From an uncultured Treponema sp. (GTDB lineage Bacteria > Spirochaetota > Spirochaetia > Treponematales > Treponemataceae): a DNA stretch of 28,996 nt. The translations under genes were made by a program, and so were the position numbers. The stretch's first letter is position 1. Each line of letters opens with the position of its first letter. The notes under the pieces are model-generated. The model did not search any database. It worked only from the letters and a program-made list of their open reading frames with translations, and was not told the DNA's origin. The DNA is taken from contig CAKZZO010000026.1 in NCBI GenBank assembly GCA_937885175.1, positions 1 through 28,996 of the forward strand, written 5' to 3'. Positions 6,970 through 14,754 of this stretch are shown one piece after another.

Positions 6970-8232
6970 ATGAAAGACAGTTTTGTACAGGTGCGCTGTG
7001 ATGCCCTGAACCACAAATGGAATTGGGCAATCACGCGCGAAACGCCAATCTACGGACGCGGAAATGAAATCCGCAGCGAATTTGAACGAGACTATACCAG
7101 AATTCTGCACTGCCAGGCATACCGTCGCCTAAAGCACAAGACCCAAGTTTTTTTTGCGCCCCACAATGACCATGTATGTACCCGCATGGAACACGTGCTG
7201 CATGTGGCTTCCGTTGCAGGAACCATTGCAAAATACCTGGGATTGAATGAGGACTTGACTCAATCCATCGCCATCGGCCACGACATCGGGCACGCACCTT
7301 TTGGTCACCACGGCGAAGACTGCCTGAACAGCCTTATGGCCCAAAAGACGGGAGCAAACGCACCAAAAAAATTCTGGCATGAGCGGAACAGTCTTTTTTT
7401 TGCCGACTACATTGAAACGCTGCAGACTCCCGACGGCGCAGAAAAGCCCCTTAACCTTACCTATGCCGTGCGGGATGGTCTTATCTGCCATTGCGGTGAA
7501 ATTGACCAGCAGGGAATACGCCCCAGAGAGGAAGCCATCAACCTCTACAGCATCAAGCGGCCGGGATTTGTGCAGCCCTACACCTGGGAAGGCTGCGTGG
7601 TAAAACTCAGCGACAAGATTGCCTTTTTGGGCCGTGACATCGAGGATGCCCGCACCTACCACATTCTGGACATGGGCTCCTACCGACAGCTGCGGGAAAT
7701 CGTGGCAGAAACCGTGGGCATTACGCAAAACGGAAAGCCCCTGAGCCACAGGAGCGGCAAGGCGGTAAACACCACGGTGCTGATTAACGACATGATTGTA
7801 GACTTGTGCGAGCAGAGTACGCCCGAAAAAGGTCTCTGCTTTAGCGACCAGTACTTTCGCTTTATCACCGAACTCAAGCGTTTCAGCTATGCCAACATCT
7901 ACAACCATTGGCGGCTGCAGGAATTCCAAAAGTATGCCTCCAATGTTTTGGGAACGCTGCATGATACGCTCATGCGCGCGCAGACTTTTGCCAAAAACGG
8001 CAGACTTCCCCGTGCGCTGGCAAACTATCCGAAACTCGGCAAGACATTTGAAGACTGGCTGGTGCGCTACACAAACTATGCGCCTGAGCACAAAAAAATG
8101 CTCCGCTATGAAACGCCCGCCGTGTTTGACATAGGCGACAACGAGTCATACCAAAAATGCGTGATTGAGTTTATTTCCGGCATGACCGACCAGTTTGCGA
8201 TTGAGTGCTACGAGGAGATAATCACTTTTTAG
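6970..8232 (+). CDS. dgt: HD-domain dNTP triphosphohydrolase (dGTPase-like)
   Basis: A 420-residue cytoplasmic HD-superfamily enzyme that hydrolyses dNTPs (classically dGTP) to nucleoside and triphosphate, limiting dNTP pools. The metal ligands are visible: H75 in TRMEHVLHVA, H104-D105 in GHDIGHAPFGHHGE, and D215 in KLSDKIAFLGRD. The opening EFERDYTRILHCQAYRRLKH and the KTQVF segment are standard for this family. Length matches the shorter dGTPase-like class, not the 505-residue E. coli Dgt. The exact nucleotide preference cannot be read from sequence. It has no Shine-Dalgarno site but a TATACT box 6 bases upstream. Its 3' end overlaps the convergent M15 peptidase gene by 11 bases. Confidence 0.93.
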   Translation: MKDSFVQVRCDALNHKWNWAITRETPIYGRGNEIRSEFERDYTRILHCQAYRRLKHKTQVFFAPHNDHVCTRMEHVLHVASVAGTIAKYLGLNEDLTQSIAIGHDIGHAPFGHHGEDCLNSLMAQKTGANAPKKFWHERNSLFFADYIETLQTPDGAEKPLNLTYAVRDGLICHCGEIDQQGIRPREEAINLYSIKRPGFVQPYTWEGCVVKLSDKIAFLGRDIEDARTYHILDMGSYRQLREIVAETVGITQNGKPLSHRSGKAVNTTVLINDMIVDLCEQSTPEKGLCFSDQYFRFITELKRFSYANIYNHWRLQEFQKYASNVLGTLHDTLMRAQTFAKNGRLPRALANYPKLGKTFEDWLVRYTNYAPEHKKMLRYETPAVFDIGDNESYQKCVIEFISGMTDQFAIECYEEIITF

Positions 8233-9157
8233 CGCGGAACTTTCTGATTTCAAACAGTTCCGGGTGGTATTCAAAGTGCATGTTGTCAAAAATGCCCCAT
8301 TTGCCGCCCCAGATAAAGCCTTCGTCCTCAAAAATGTCAATGACGGCTTGGGGTGGCATCCAGCGTTTTTCCAGCGGCGTAAGCATCCAGTCTTCGCCAT
8401 AATAATCCCGCGCCCAGAGCCAGTAGATTTGCTTGCCCCGCCATTTATTTGGCAGCAGGTCAACTGCAATACCCAGACTATGGAATGACAGGCGGTTGGT
8501 GTCTGCAATGCGTCGCCAGTAATAGGCATCCGCCGAGCGGAGCGTAGTCAAAAAGTCCTGCACTTCCTCATTATTTTTTGCCACTGTATTGACGCGGCTT
8601 TCCACGCGGCGCAGGGCAGGCAGAATACGCTCATGCACCTTGCTCTTTTTGCCCCAGAGCAGAATGGATTTGATGTGGTCTTCTATTATAATGCGGCTTT
8701 TTGCAGCGTACAAAAACTCAAAGAAAAACAGGGGTGTGCCCGCACTCTTTCTGCGATTATTGCTAGAGCCAAAGGAGCGCATGCGTTCCACTTCCTCATC
8801 AGTCATGGTGGCAGGATTCCGCACTTCTTCCGCATAGTGGTAGAGCAGCGTCCAGTATTTAGAACGGTTCTGCAGCTCTGATTCAGGAAGCAGGGCTCCG
8901 TCCGCCCAGTAAAAAACTGCATTTTTTCTCGCTTTTTTTTCGGGAAAAACCGGAGCGGAAACTTCTATGCGCCAGTCTAAATGGGCAAAATCATAGGAAG
9001 CGGAAAAAGTGACATCAGGATAGGCACGGCGCATGGCCCACAATTCTGCTGGCACAGGGAGCACTGGCTCTCCAAAAGCAGAAAAAACCTTAGCCGCAAA
9101 AAGTGCCAGAGTCACCGCAATGAGTCGGATTTTTTTGGTGATGCATGTTGCTTTCAT
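8222..9157 (-). CDS. Secreted M15-family D,D-peptidase (VanY-like)
   Basis: A 311-residue protein with a signal peptide (basic MKATCITKKIR, then a hydrophobic stretch ending near VFSAFG) and a C-terminal M15 metallopeptidase domain. The zinc signature is S-F-H-S-L-G-I-A-V-D (His near 225, Asp near 232), with the second His in NMHFEY near 293. These enzymes trim D-Ala from peptidoglycan stem peptides, so a periplasmic cell-wall role is inferred. Residues 35-210 are a lineage-specific helical and tryptophan-rich region without a recognised domain. The ATG at 9157 is chosen over the in-frame GTG at 9172 because it starts a proper signal peptide and AGG lies 6 bases upstream. It follows the OmpA-like gene by 24 bases, suggesting one envelope operon. 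Confidence 0.82.
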   Translation of the reverse strand: MKATCITKKIRLIAVTLALFAAKVFSAFGEPVLPVPAELWAMRRAYPDVTFSASYDFAHLDWRIEVSAPVFPEKKARKNAVFYWADGALLPESELQNRSKYWTLLYHYAEEVRNPATMTDEEVERMRSFGSSNNRRKSAGTPLFFFEFLYAAKSRIIIEDHIKSILLWGKKSKVHERILPALRRVESRVNTVAKNNEEVQDFLTTLRSADAYYWRRIADTNRLSFHSLGIAVDLLPNKWRGKQIYWLWARDYYGEDWMLTPLEKRWMPPQAVIDIFEDEGFIWGGKWGIFDNMHFEYHPELFEIRKFRAKK

Positions 9158-9181
9158 CTTTACCTGTGCCACTCCAAAAAA

Positions 9182-10420
9182 TTACTTGTCCAAAATCGTA
9201 ATTTCCACGCGGCGGTTCTTTGCCTTGCCTGCCTCCGTTTTGTTTGATGCAATGGGAATGCGTGCACCAAAGCCCTGAGTAAAAACGTGGTACTTGTCCT
9301 TTACGCCCAGCCGCACCAGAAAGTTAGCCACTGACTCTGCCCTTTCTTCGCTCAACTGCTGGCGGGCTTTTTCCGTACCCGCAAGAGCCGTATGTCCGCT
9401 GACCAGCAAATCATTGTCGGGATAGGCCTGCAAAATCGTAGCGATTTTCTTAATTTTTTCTTTTTCGCTGTTTACCAGTTCTGCGCTGTCTGGCTTGAAC
9501 TGAATGTTTTCCACACTGATGGTAAGACCTTTTTCTGCCTTGACAACCGAGACATTTTCCAGCCCCAGTTTTTCCACCTGCTTCTGCACTTCCTTGAGCA
9601 CTTCTTCAGTGGCAGTACGGGTAAACTCCGTGATTTTTTCGTGGGTGGTGCCAGAAAAGTCAAACTGATTACCCATGGAGGTTTCTATGACAATCCTAAA
9701 CTGCTCGTCACAGTGGTCAATCTGTCCTTTTTCGTTGTCCCAGTAAATGATGCGGTGGGAATAGCCCATGGTGGAGGCAGGATAGTCTCCCAGTTCCCAG
9801 GCATTTTCGGGCACGGGGCTTTCGTAGTAGAGGTTGTATTTTGCACTGATTACCTGAAAAGTCTTTTTGCGGTGAGACGAGTCCGCACTTTCGCCCTCTT
9901 CATCCCGCAGATATTCATAACTTGCCACAAAAGGAACTTTAAATGGCTTTTCCACGTTAAAGGTTCGGCGCAAATCTTCCGCCTCATAGCCTTGGGCAGT
10001 CCAAGTGTCACCAGGTTTTACAGGCTTTTCCGCAAAAACAGGAATGTTACGGACAGTGGGCATAAAATAAGTGTCGGCAATGTCAAAGACACCCCGCAAA
10101 TCCCGCTTATACGTACTCTTGAATTCCTCTTCCCAAGAAAAATTCTGTCCTACGTTGCTGGTAGAACTTTCGCTGGTCATGAAGGTGCCGTTCATGATGC
10201 CCCTTCCCTGTGCGTCCACGTCCGTTACGTTAATCGTAACGCGGCTTACGATTTCCGCATGGTGATTCAGTCTGCCGTTTACCTTTACGTCTTCCTTAAC
10301 GATGGAATGAATGCAGTAATTGTCATCCTTCTTGTACTTAAAGCGAAGCAGTATGCCGTCTTCTGCAAAGGCTGCAAATGCAAGTGCGACCAAAGCCACC
10401 GCAACACATAATCGTCTCAT
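9182..10420 (-). CDS. OmpA-family peptidoglycan-associated protein
   Basis: A 412-residue exported protein. The signal peptide is MRRLCVAVALVALAFAAFAE. Residues 25-300 are a beta-rich domain with no recognised family. The last about 110 residues are an OmpA-like peptidoglycan-binding domain: FKPDSAELVNSEKEKIKKIA, then LLVSGHTALAGT, QQLSEERAESVANFL and the closing NRRVEITI. This domain normally holds diaminopimelate or its equivalent in peptidoglycan and tethers the outer membrane. The ATG at 10420 is used because it begins the signal peptide and AAGGAG lies 7 bases upstream. It is transcribed ahead of the M15 peptidase gene, a sensible pair of wall-binding and wall-trimming proteins. A possible sigma-28 promoter lies at 10455-10481. 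Confidence 0.88.
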   Translation of the reverse strand: MRRLCVAVALVALAFAAFAEDGILLRFKYKKDDNYCIHSIVKEDVKVNGRLNHHAEIVSRVTINVTDVDAQGRGIMNGTFMTSESSTSNVGQNFSWEEEFKSTYKRDLRGVFDIADTYFMPTVRNIPVFAEKPVKPGDTWTAQGYEAEDLRRTFNVEKPFKVPFVASYEYLRDEEGESADSSHRKKTFQVISAKYNLYYESPVPENAWELGDYPASTMGYSHRIIYWDNEKGQIDHCDEQFRIVIETSMGNQFDFSGTTHEKITEFTRTATEEVLKEVQKQVEKLGLENVSVVKAEKGLTISVENIQFKPDSAELVNSEKEKIKKIATILQAYPDNDLLVSGHTALAGTEKARQQLSEERAESVANFLVRLGVKDKYHVFTQGFGARIPIASNKTEAGKAKNRRVEITILDK

Positions 10421-10454
10421 AGCGAACTCCTTTTCAGACAATATTCCATTTCAA

Positions 10455-10481
10455 TTATCGGCAGAAATCAGCCGAACAATT
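10455..10481 (-). promoter_or_regulatory. Possible sigma-28 promoter of the OmpA-like operon
   Basis: The minus strand carries a perfect sigma-28 -10 element GCCGATAA (10462-10455). Exactly 11 bases upstream is AATTGTTC (10481-10474), which matches 4 of 8 positions of TAAAGTTT. It is 34 bases from the ATG. The weak -35 keeps this tentative. Confidence 0.4.
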
Positions 10482-10498
10482 ACACCCTTGTCACCACG

Positions 10499-10637
10499 GC
10501 AAGCGCACTACAATGCATCGCATCTGACAGGCAAAAAGGGCGAGGGCGAATGTAACTCAACAAAAACGAAAAATGAGTCCGCCAGTGCCCTTTTTGCCTC
10601 TTGTGTACATGTATTGTACTATGTCTTTGCACTTGCG
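10499..10637. repeat. MITE-like inverted-repeat element, short copy
   Basis: The left arm starts GCAAGCGCACTACAAT and includes GGCAAAAAGGGCG (10530-10542). The right arm, read from 10637 inward on the minus strand, has GCAAG, TACAAT, CAT and AGGCAAAAAGGGC in the same order. The left half (10499-10583) closely matches both ends of the larger element at 19808-20067, including CGAAAAATGAGTCCGC. It fills most of the 254-base gap between the divergent OmpA-like and nuclease genes. Confidence 0.75.
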
Positions 10638-10639
10638 GT

Positions 10640-10668
10640 GTCACAGGCGGGGCTTTTCATGCTATACT
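10640..10668 (+). promoter_or_regulatory. Promoter of the resolvase-like gene, predicted leaderless
   Basis: GTCACA (10640-10645, 4 of 6 consensus), a 17-base spacer and TATACT (10663-10668), then 6 bases to the ATG at 10675. The -35 lies at the outer edge of the MITE-like element, so the element may have supplied part of the promoter. No ribosome site is seen. Confidence 0.5.
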
Positions 10669-10674
10669 GGCGGC

Positions 10675-11133
10675 ATGACTGATTTTAACGCACTGCAAAT
10701 TTCGCTGGAAAAACTGATTTCTTCGCAACTTCTTGTATCTGGACTGATTGGGCTGGGATTTTTTTTGCTTTTTCTGCTTGCCATTGCTCTGGCTTTTAGG
10801 GCGGGAAAGTCTGCGGCACGGCTGGCACTGCGGGGAGAAATGAAAAAAGTAAGGGAAGACGCGCTTAAACGCTCCCGTGCGGTTTTGGGCGGACTGGCAG
10901 GAGAACAAATCGCGCCTTTTTTGCCCCATTTTCCCTGCAATCCTGCTGATGTCCGCTTTGTTGGAAAGCCCATTGACTTTATCGCTTTTCCCGGAGCGGC
11001 AAGCGGAGACCCCATAAAAGAAATTCTGCTGATTGAAGTGAAGACGGGTGATGCCCAGCTGAGTGCGCGGGAGCGGCAAATCCGCGATGCGGTGGAAAGC
11101 GGACGGGTGCGCTACGTGCAGTATAGGATATAG
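10675..11133 (+). CDS. Membrane-anchored Holliday-junction-resolvase-like endonuclease
   Basis: A 152-residue protein with one N-terminal transmembrane helix (about 20-42, GLIGLGFFLLFLLAIALAF), a basic helix (about 43-70), and a PD-(D/E)XK nuclease-like core. Core features are E77 in GLAGEQIAPF, D101 in GKPIDFIAF, and E121-x-K123 in ILLIEVKTGDAQLS, followed by RERQIRDAVE. This layout is that of the family described as related to archaeal Holliday junction resolvases. The DNA substrate and the reason for membrane anchoring are unknown. The ATG at 10675 is preferred over an upstream in-frame ATG at 10573, which lies within the MITE-like repeat. A hairpin repeat follows the stop codon. Confidence 0.8.
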   Translation: MTDFNALQISLEKLISSQLLVSGLIGLGFFLLFLLAIALAFRAGKSAARLALRGEMKKVREDALKRSRAVLGGLAGEQIAPFLPHFPCNPADVRFVGKPIDFIAFPGAASGDPIKEILLIEVKTGDAQLSARERQIRDAVESGRVRYVQYRI

Positions 11134-11140
11134 GGGTGTT

Positions 11141-11226
11141 GCGGGGCTGAAAAGCAAAAGCCTGCCCCGCAGGTGGGGGTGTGGAGGCAAGGCTTGTCCT
11201 GCCGACCAGGGGGAGGGCTCTCCCCC
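11141..11226. repeat. Dispersed GGGGGA-hairpin repeat, copy 3 (reverse orientation)
   Basis: GCGGGGC (11141-11147) pairs with GCCCCGC (11164-11170), and GGGGGAG (11209-11215) pairs with CTCCCCC (11220-11226). Read on the minus strand, the first hairpin matches 18307-18336 behind metA (GCGGGGCA...CTTTTCAGCCCCGC). It lies directly after a stop codon but has no T-tract on the plus strand, so it may act as an mRNA 3'-end stabiliser rather than a classical terminator. Confidence 0.7.
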
Positions 11227-11242
11227 TCATAAAAAAATACTA

Positions 11243-11271
11243 TTGTCCTAGGAAATTAAATGCATTATAGT
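11243..11271 (+). promoter_or_regulatory. Promoter of the RelA/SpoT homologue
   Basis: TTGTCC (11243-11248), a 17-base spacer, TATAGT (11266-11271). The predicted start near 11278 leaves about 14 bases of leader containing GGGGG, the ribosome site 6 bases before the ATG. Confidence 0.7.
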
Positions 11272-11291
11272 TAAGGAAAAGGGGGAAATGC

Positions 11292-13127
11292 ATGGCCCTG
11301 GACATTACGACAAACAATACTGAGACAAATCCTGATGTGCTGATTGCCGCTTTTTGGAACACGTTTCCTGACTATTCCGCTGATGAGCAAAAGCGGTTTG
11401 ATGAGGCATGGCACTTTTTGCTGAAAAAAACTGCTGCCCTGAAGCGTGGCTGCGGTCTCCCCTACTATCTGCACCCTTTGCGTGTGGCGGCCATTCTTGC
11501 TCAGGCTCAGATGGACATGGATTGTCTGATTGCGGGACTTTTTCACAGTCTTTTGAATGTGGAGGGCGTTTCTGCTGATGAGATTACGGCGGCTTTTGGC
11601 AGGACGGTGTGCAAGATTGTTGCCGACACTTCAAAAATCACCAACTGGAAGATAAAATCCAAGACACTGCAACAGGCAGATGCCATCAGAAAAATGCTCT
11701 TTGCCATGATTGACGATGTGCGGGTCATTCTGGTAAAACTTGCTGACCGCCTTGACCGCATGAGAAACCTCAAAAGCATTGATGAAAAGAGCAGAAGGCT
11801 TGTTGCGACAGAGGTTATTGACATCTGGGCTCCTCTGGCAGACAGGCTGGGTATGCAGAGCGTTAAAAGCGAACTGGAAGACTTGAGCCTCAAATACTCA
11901 AACCCCGATGTATTCCTGCAGATTAAGGCCATTGTAGCGCAAAAAAAAGAAGAACGTGCCTCGTATCTGGAAAAAGCGGTGGATGCCATTTACAAACGTT
12001 CCGAAAAGGCGGGAATTCACGTGCAGATTACCAGCCGCGCAAAGCACTTTTATTCGATTTACCAGAAAATGCGTAAGCGCAACAAGGGGGCGGATGAACT
12101 CTACGACTTGCTTGCCCTGCGGGTCATCTGCCAGACAGATGCGGAATGCTACACGCTGATTGGCATTGTACACGGTTTGTGGAAGCCGCTGGACGGTCGC
12201 TTTAAGGACTACATCGCCATGCCCAAGGCAAACGGCTACCAGTCACTGCACACTACCGTCATGTGCGAGGGTAAGCCCATGGAAATCCAAATCCGCACGG
12301 TTGACATGCACAATAAGGCGGAGCACGGCGTTGCCTCCCACTGGCTCTACAAAAAGGGCAGCAACCACGACAAGGTGGACATCAGCGACCTGGGCATTGT
12401 GAACCAGTTGCAGCACTTGCGGGAACAGGACTTAAACGACGAGACTTTTTTTGCCCAGCTTAAAAGCGACTTGCTGGGAGACGAGATTTTTGTCTTTACG
12501 CCGGCAGGAGATGTGGTGCAGCTTCCTTCTGGAAGTACGGCCATTGATTTTGCCTATCACGTGCACAGTGCCGTGGGAGAAAAAATCATAGGGGCAAAGG
12601 CTGACGGAAAAATCATTCCCATTACCAAGCCGCTGGAAAACACACAGATTATTGAGATTTTGACCAATCCCCAGGCTCATCCCACAGAAAGCCAGCTTAA
12701 AGTGGTGCGTACCAGCAAGGCAAGGCAAAAGATTCATTCCTGGCTGATGGCAAATGACCCGAATTTTGTTGACCATGAAGCAGAGGCAAAACGAGCGGCA
12801 GAAATTGCAGCCCTGAACGAACATTCCCGCGCCGTGCAGGATGAAAAGCGTAAGCGGCGGCGGATACGTACTTCTTCCCTTGCGGTGCAGGAGGAGCGGG
12901 CCAGCGATGAACGCTACAGCGGAAAAATAAAAATCGGTGACACGACTAACTTTCTGGTGAATTTTGCAGGCTGCTGTTCTCCAAAACCAGGAGACGCGAT
13001 TGCAGGCTATGTCTCAAACAGCCGTGGTGTCATCATCCATCGGGCAGACTGCCTTACCTTCCAGCGCATTCCCAACATTGAGCGGCGAACCATTGCGGCG
13101 GAATGGGAGATAAAGCCGGGGCACTAG
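11292..13127 (+). CDS. RelA/SpoT homologue: synthetase with degenerate hydrolase
   Basis: A 611-residue long RSH protein that should make (p)ppGpp from ATP and GDP/GTP. The order is a degenerate HD domain (about 45-195), synthetase (about 245-360), TGS (about 400-465), and a zinc-finger-like domain (FAGCCSPKPGD and HRADC, about 555-605). With a constant offset of 8 from the Streptococcus Rel numbering, synthetase D264 and E323 are kept as D272 and E331, as are RFKDYIAMPKANGYQSLHTT and EIQIRT. In the hydrolase H53, H77 and D144 remain (H61, H85, D152). D78 is Ser86, E81 is Asn89, D82 is Val90 and N148 is Arg156. The C-terminal ACT domain of typical 700-750-residue family members is absent. Its TAG shares CTAG with the opposing phosphoesterase gene. 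Confidence 0.93.
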   Translation: MALDITTNNTETNPDVLIAAFWNTFPDYSADEQKRFDEAWHFLLKKTAALKRGCGLPYYLHPLRVAAILAQAQMDMDCLIAGLFHSLLNVEGVSADEITAAFGRTVCKIVADTSKITNWKIKSKTLQQADAIRKMLFAMIDDVRVILVKLADRLDRMRNLKSIDEKSRRLVATEVIDIWAPLADRLGMQSVKSELEDLSLKYSNPDVFLQIKAIVAQKKEERASYLEKAVDAIYKRSEKAGIHVQITSRAKHFYSIYQKMRKRNKGADELYDLLALRVICQTDAECYTLIGIVHGLWKPLDGRFKDYIAMPKANGYQSLHTTVMCEGKPMEIQIRTVDMHNKAEHGVASHWLYKKGSNHDKVDISDLGIVNQLQHLREQDLNDETFFAQLKSDLLGDEIFVFTPAGDVVQLPSGSTAIDFAYHVHSAVGEKIIGAKADGKIIPITKPLENTQIIEILTNPQAHPTESQLKVVRTSKARQKIHSWLMANDPNFVDHEAEAKRAAEIAALNEHSRAVQDEKRKRRRIRTSSLAVQEERASDERYSGKIKIGDTTNFLVNFAGCCSPKPGDAIAGYVSNSRGVIIHRADCLTFQRIPNIERRTIAAEWEIKPGH

Positions 13128-14026
13128 TCCTGCTTGCTGAAGTCAATTTCCTCGTAGGTGATGCTTTTGTCGCTGTCGTTCACCGTAACCAGCAGGGCAA
13201 TGTCGTTGTAGCCAAAGGATTTTACGGTTTTTTCCACAAAGTTTCCGAAATTGTTTGAGTTTCCCGGATGATAGTGACCGGTAAAAATATTGCGCACATT
13301 GGAGCGGGCAAAATCCCGCATGAGGCGGTTACGTTCCAGCGTATTTTGCAGGCAGAAAGAAGAAATGTCCAGCACAATGGGATAATGCAGGAATATGAGC
13401 TTGGGATTGGGGTCAGCCGAAAGATTTGCTTCCAGGTCTTCCAATTGGGCAAGTCCCAGCGTACCGTTTCCCGAATCCAAAAAATAGTAGGAAAAGGCAC
13501 CTAGGGTAAAACGATAGTAGGAAGTGCCGTACTGGGTGGCGGGATAAAAATTCTTTTTCCATGTCTCCCAGCCGTCTTCGTCATACAAATCGTGGTTTCC
13601 GATGATGGCAAAGGACTTGTAGTCGTCAGTAAGGCTCAGTTTGTCCTTGGCAATGGACTTGAGTTTGTTTTCCAGCGTGAGGTAGTCAGTGGCTTCGGAT
13701 TGCAGTCCGTCATCCATGATGTCGCCCAAGTTGATGATAAAGCGCGGACGCTTTGCCTCATCGCTTACTTCCAGAGCCGCGGTAAATTTTTCCACAAAGC
13801 GGTCTGTGTGTTTATTCGTCTTACTGGCACCATAGTGGGCATCTGCAATAATCAAAAAGGAATACTTTGCAGCAGGAACTTCAGGCAGTTCAGTATTTGG
13901 AATGGTGGTGATGGCTGTGGCACGGTCGTCAACCTGACTTCCATTAAAGTGCAGCATGTAGTTTCCGTAACTGCATGATGCAAGGAGCAGGGGAAGAATC
14001 GCAATCAGAGGCAGCAGTTTTTTCAA
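13124..14026 (-). CDS. Calcineurin-like metallophosphoesterase lipoprotein
   Basis: A 300-residue protein with a lipoprotein signal (MKKLLPLIAILPLLLASC, Cys18 as the lipidation site) and a two-metal phosphoesterase domain. The motifs appear in order: D-A-H in IIADAHYG, GDIMDDG, GNHD, HYP in FLHYPIV, and GHYH in FTGHYHPG. All metal ligands of the family are therefore present. The substrate cannot be predicted. It would be anchored in the inner or outer membrane facing the periplasm. The start is a TTG at 14026 with GGAGGG about 8 bases upstream, overlapping the TGA of the preceding gene as TTGA. It is the last gene of a four-gene operon. Confidence 0.88.
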   Translation of the reverse strand: MKKLLPLIAILPLLLASCSYGNYMLHFNGSQVDDRATAITTIPNTELPEVPAAKYSFLIIADAHYGASKTNKHTDRFVEKFTAALEVSDEAKRPRFIINLGDIMDDGLQSEATDYLTLENKLKSIAKDKLSLTDDYKSFAIIGNHDLYDEDGWETWKKNFYPATQYGTSYYRFTLGAFSYYFLDSGNGTLGLAQLEDLEANLSADPNPKLIFLHYPIVLDISSFCLQNTLERNRLMRDFARSNVRNIFTGHYHPGNSNNFGNFVEKTVKSFGYNDIALLVTVNDSDKSITYEEIDFSKQD

Positions 14027-14754
14027 AATGATACCCTCCCCGAAAAGCGAAAGACAAGGGAATCCATGTAGTAGCTTACCGCAATCCAGTCACGCATGAC
14101 GATTTCTACTTCCGCGCCAAGGCGAAAGCCCGATGAAAAATGATAGGCGATTCCCGGCGTAAAAAATGCCGTTCCGAATACCGGGTAGCGATAGCGGGAA
14201 TGAGTGCCGCCTTCAAGAGAAATCTCCAGTCCGTTGGCAAACTGCTTTCCCAATGAGAGCACCAGAAGAATGTTCCAGTTGTTCATCATTTTTTGCAGCA
14301 GGTAGACATCGCTCATCTTGCGGAACATACCCGTGCGCAGCCCAACCCAAAATCCACTCCAGGTGCGGTAGTGCAGTTCTGCCGGAACAAGCGTAATGTC
14401 GTGCTCACAGCTGATGTTGTTGTACCACTGTGCATGATAGCCAAAATCAAAGCCAAGACGCATTCTGCCGTAATGACCGTCAAACTGAGCCAGCCACCAG
14501 TCGCTGTCAAAGGTAAAATCAGTCACTTCATCGGTAAACTGTATACCAAGAAAGACATCAAAGGGATTGTAGTCAAAATTATAGGCCACTGAAAAAAAAT
14601 GCTGATTGCGCTCAAGACCTTTGTTTGCAGAGCGACTGTAAGAGGCCTCAACCCACTGTGTAATCTGGTCGTTTTTATTGGGAATGATATGAAACTGGGC
14701 AAAAGCCAGCGATGACATGCATAGTGCAAGCACCATCAATAGGATTTTTTTCAT
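14023..14754 (-). CDS. Putative outer-membrane beta-barrel protein
   Basis: A 243-residue exported protein of unrecognised family. The signal peptide is MKKILLMVLALCMSSLAFAQ. The mature part is made of short alternating amphipathic strands rich in aromatic residues (WWLAQFDGHYGRMRLGFDFG, YRTWSGFWVGLRTGMF, GFRLGAEVEIVMRDWIAVSY). It ends in Phe (FRFSGRVSF), the usual signal for outer-membrane barrel assembly. The ATG at 14754 is used instead of an upstream in-frame start because it begins the signal peptide. It overlaps the upstream U32 stop as ATGA and the downstream phosphoesterase start as TTGA, implying coupled translation. Function is unknown. Confidence 0.75.
   Translation of the reverse strand: MKKILLMVLALCMSSLAFAQFHIIPNKNDQITQWVEASYSRSANKGLERNQHFFSVAYNFDYNPFDVFLGIQFTDEVTDFTFDSDWWLAQFDGHYGRMRLGFDFGYHAQWYNNISCEHDITLVPAELHYRTWSGFWVGLRTGMFRKMSDVYLLQKMMNNWNILLVLSLGKQFANGLEISLEGGTHSRYRYPVFGTAFFTPGIAYHFSSGFRLGAEVEIVMRDWIAVSYYMDSLVFRFSGRVSF

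Noticed and set aside
7129..8091. 320-codon minus-strand open frame opposite dgt
   Set aside because: Fully antisense to conserved HD-enzyme motifs with no start signals. It is a reading-frame shadow.
9392..10411. 339-codon plus-strand open frame opposite the OmpA-like gene
   Set aside because: Antisense to a gene with signal peptide and OmpA domain. The translated sequence has no domain pattern.
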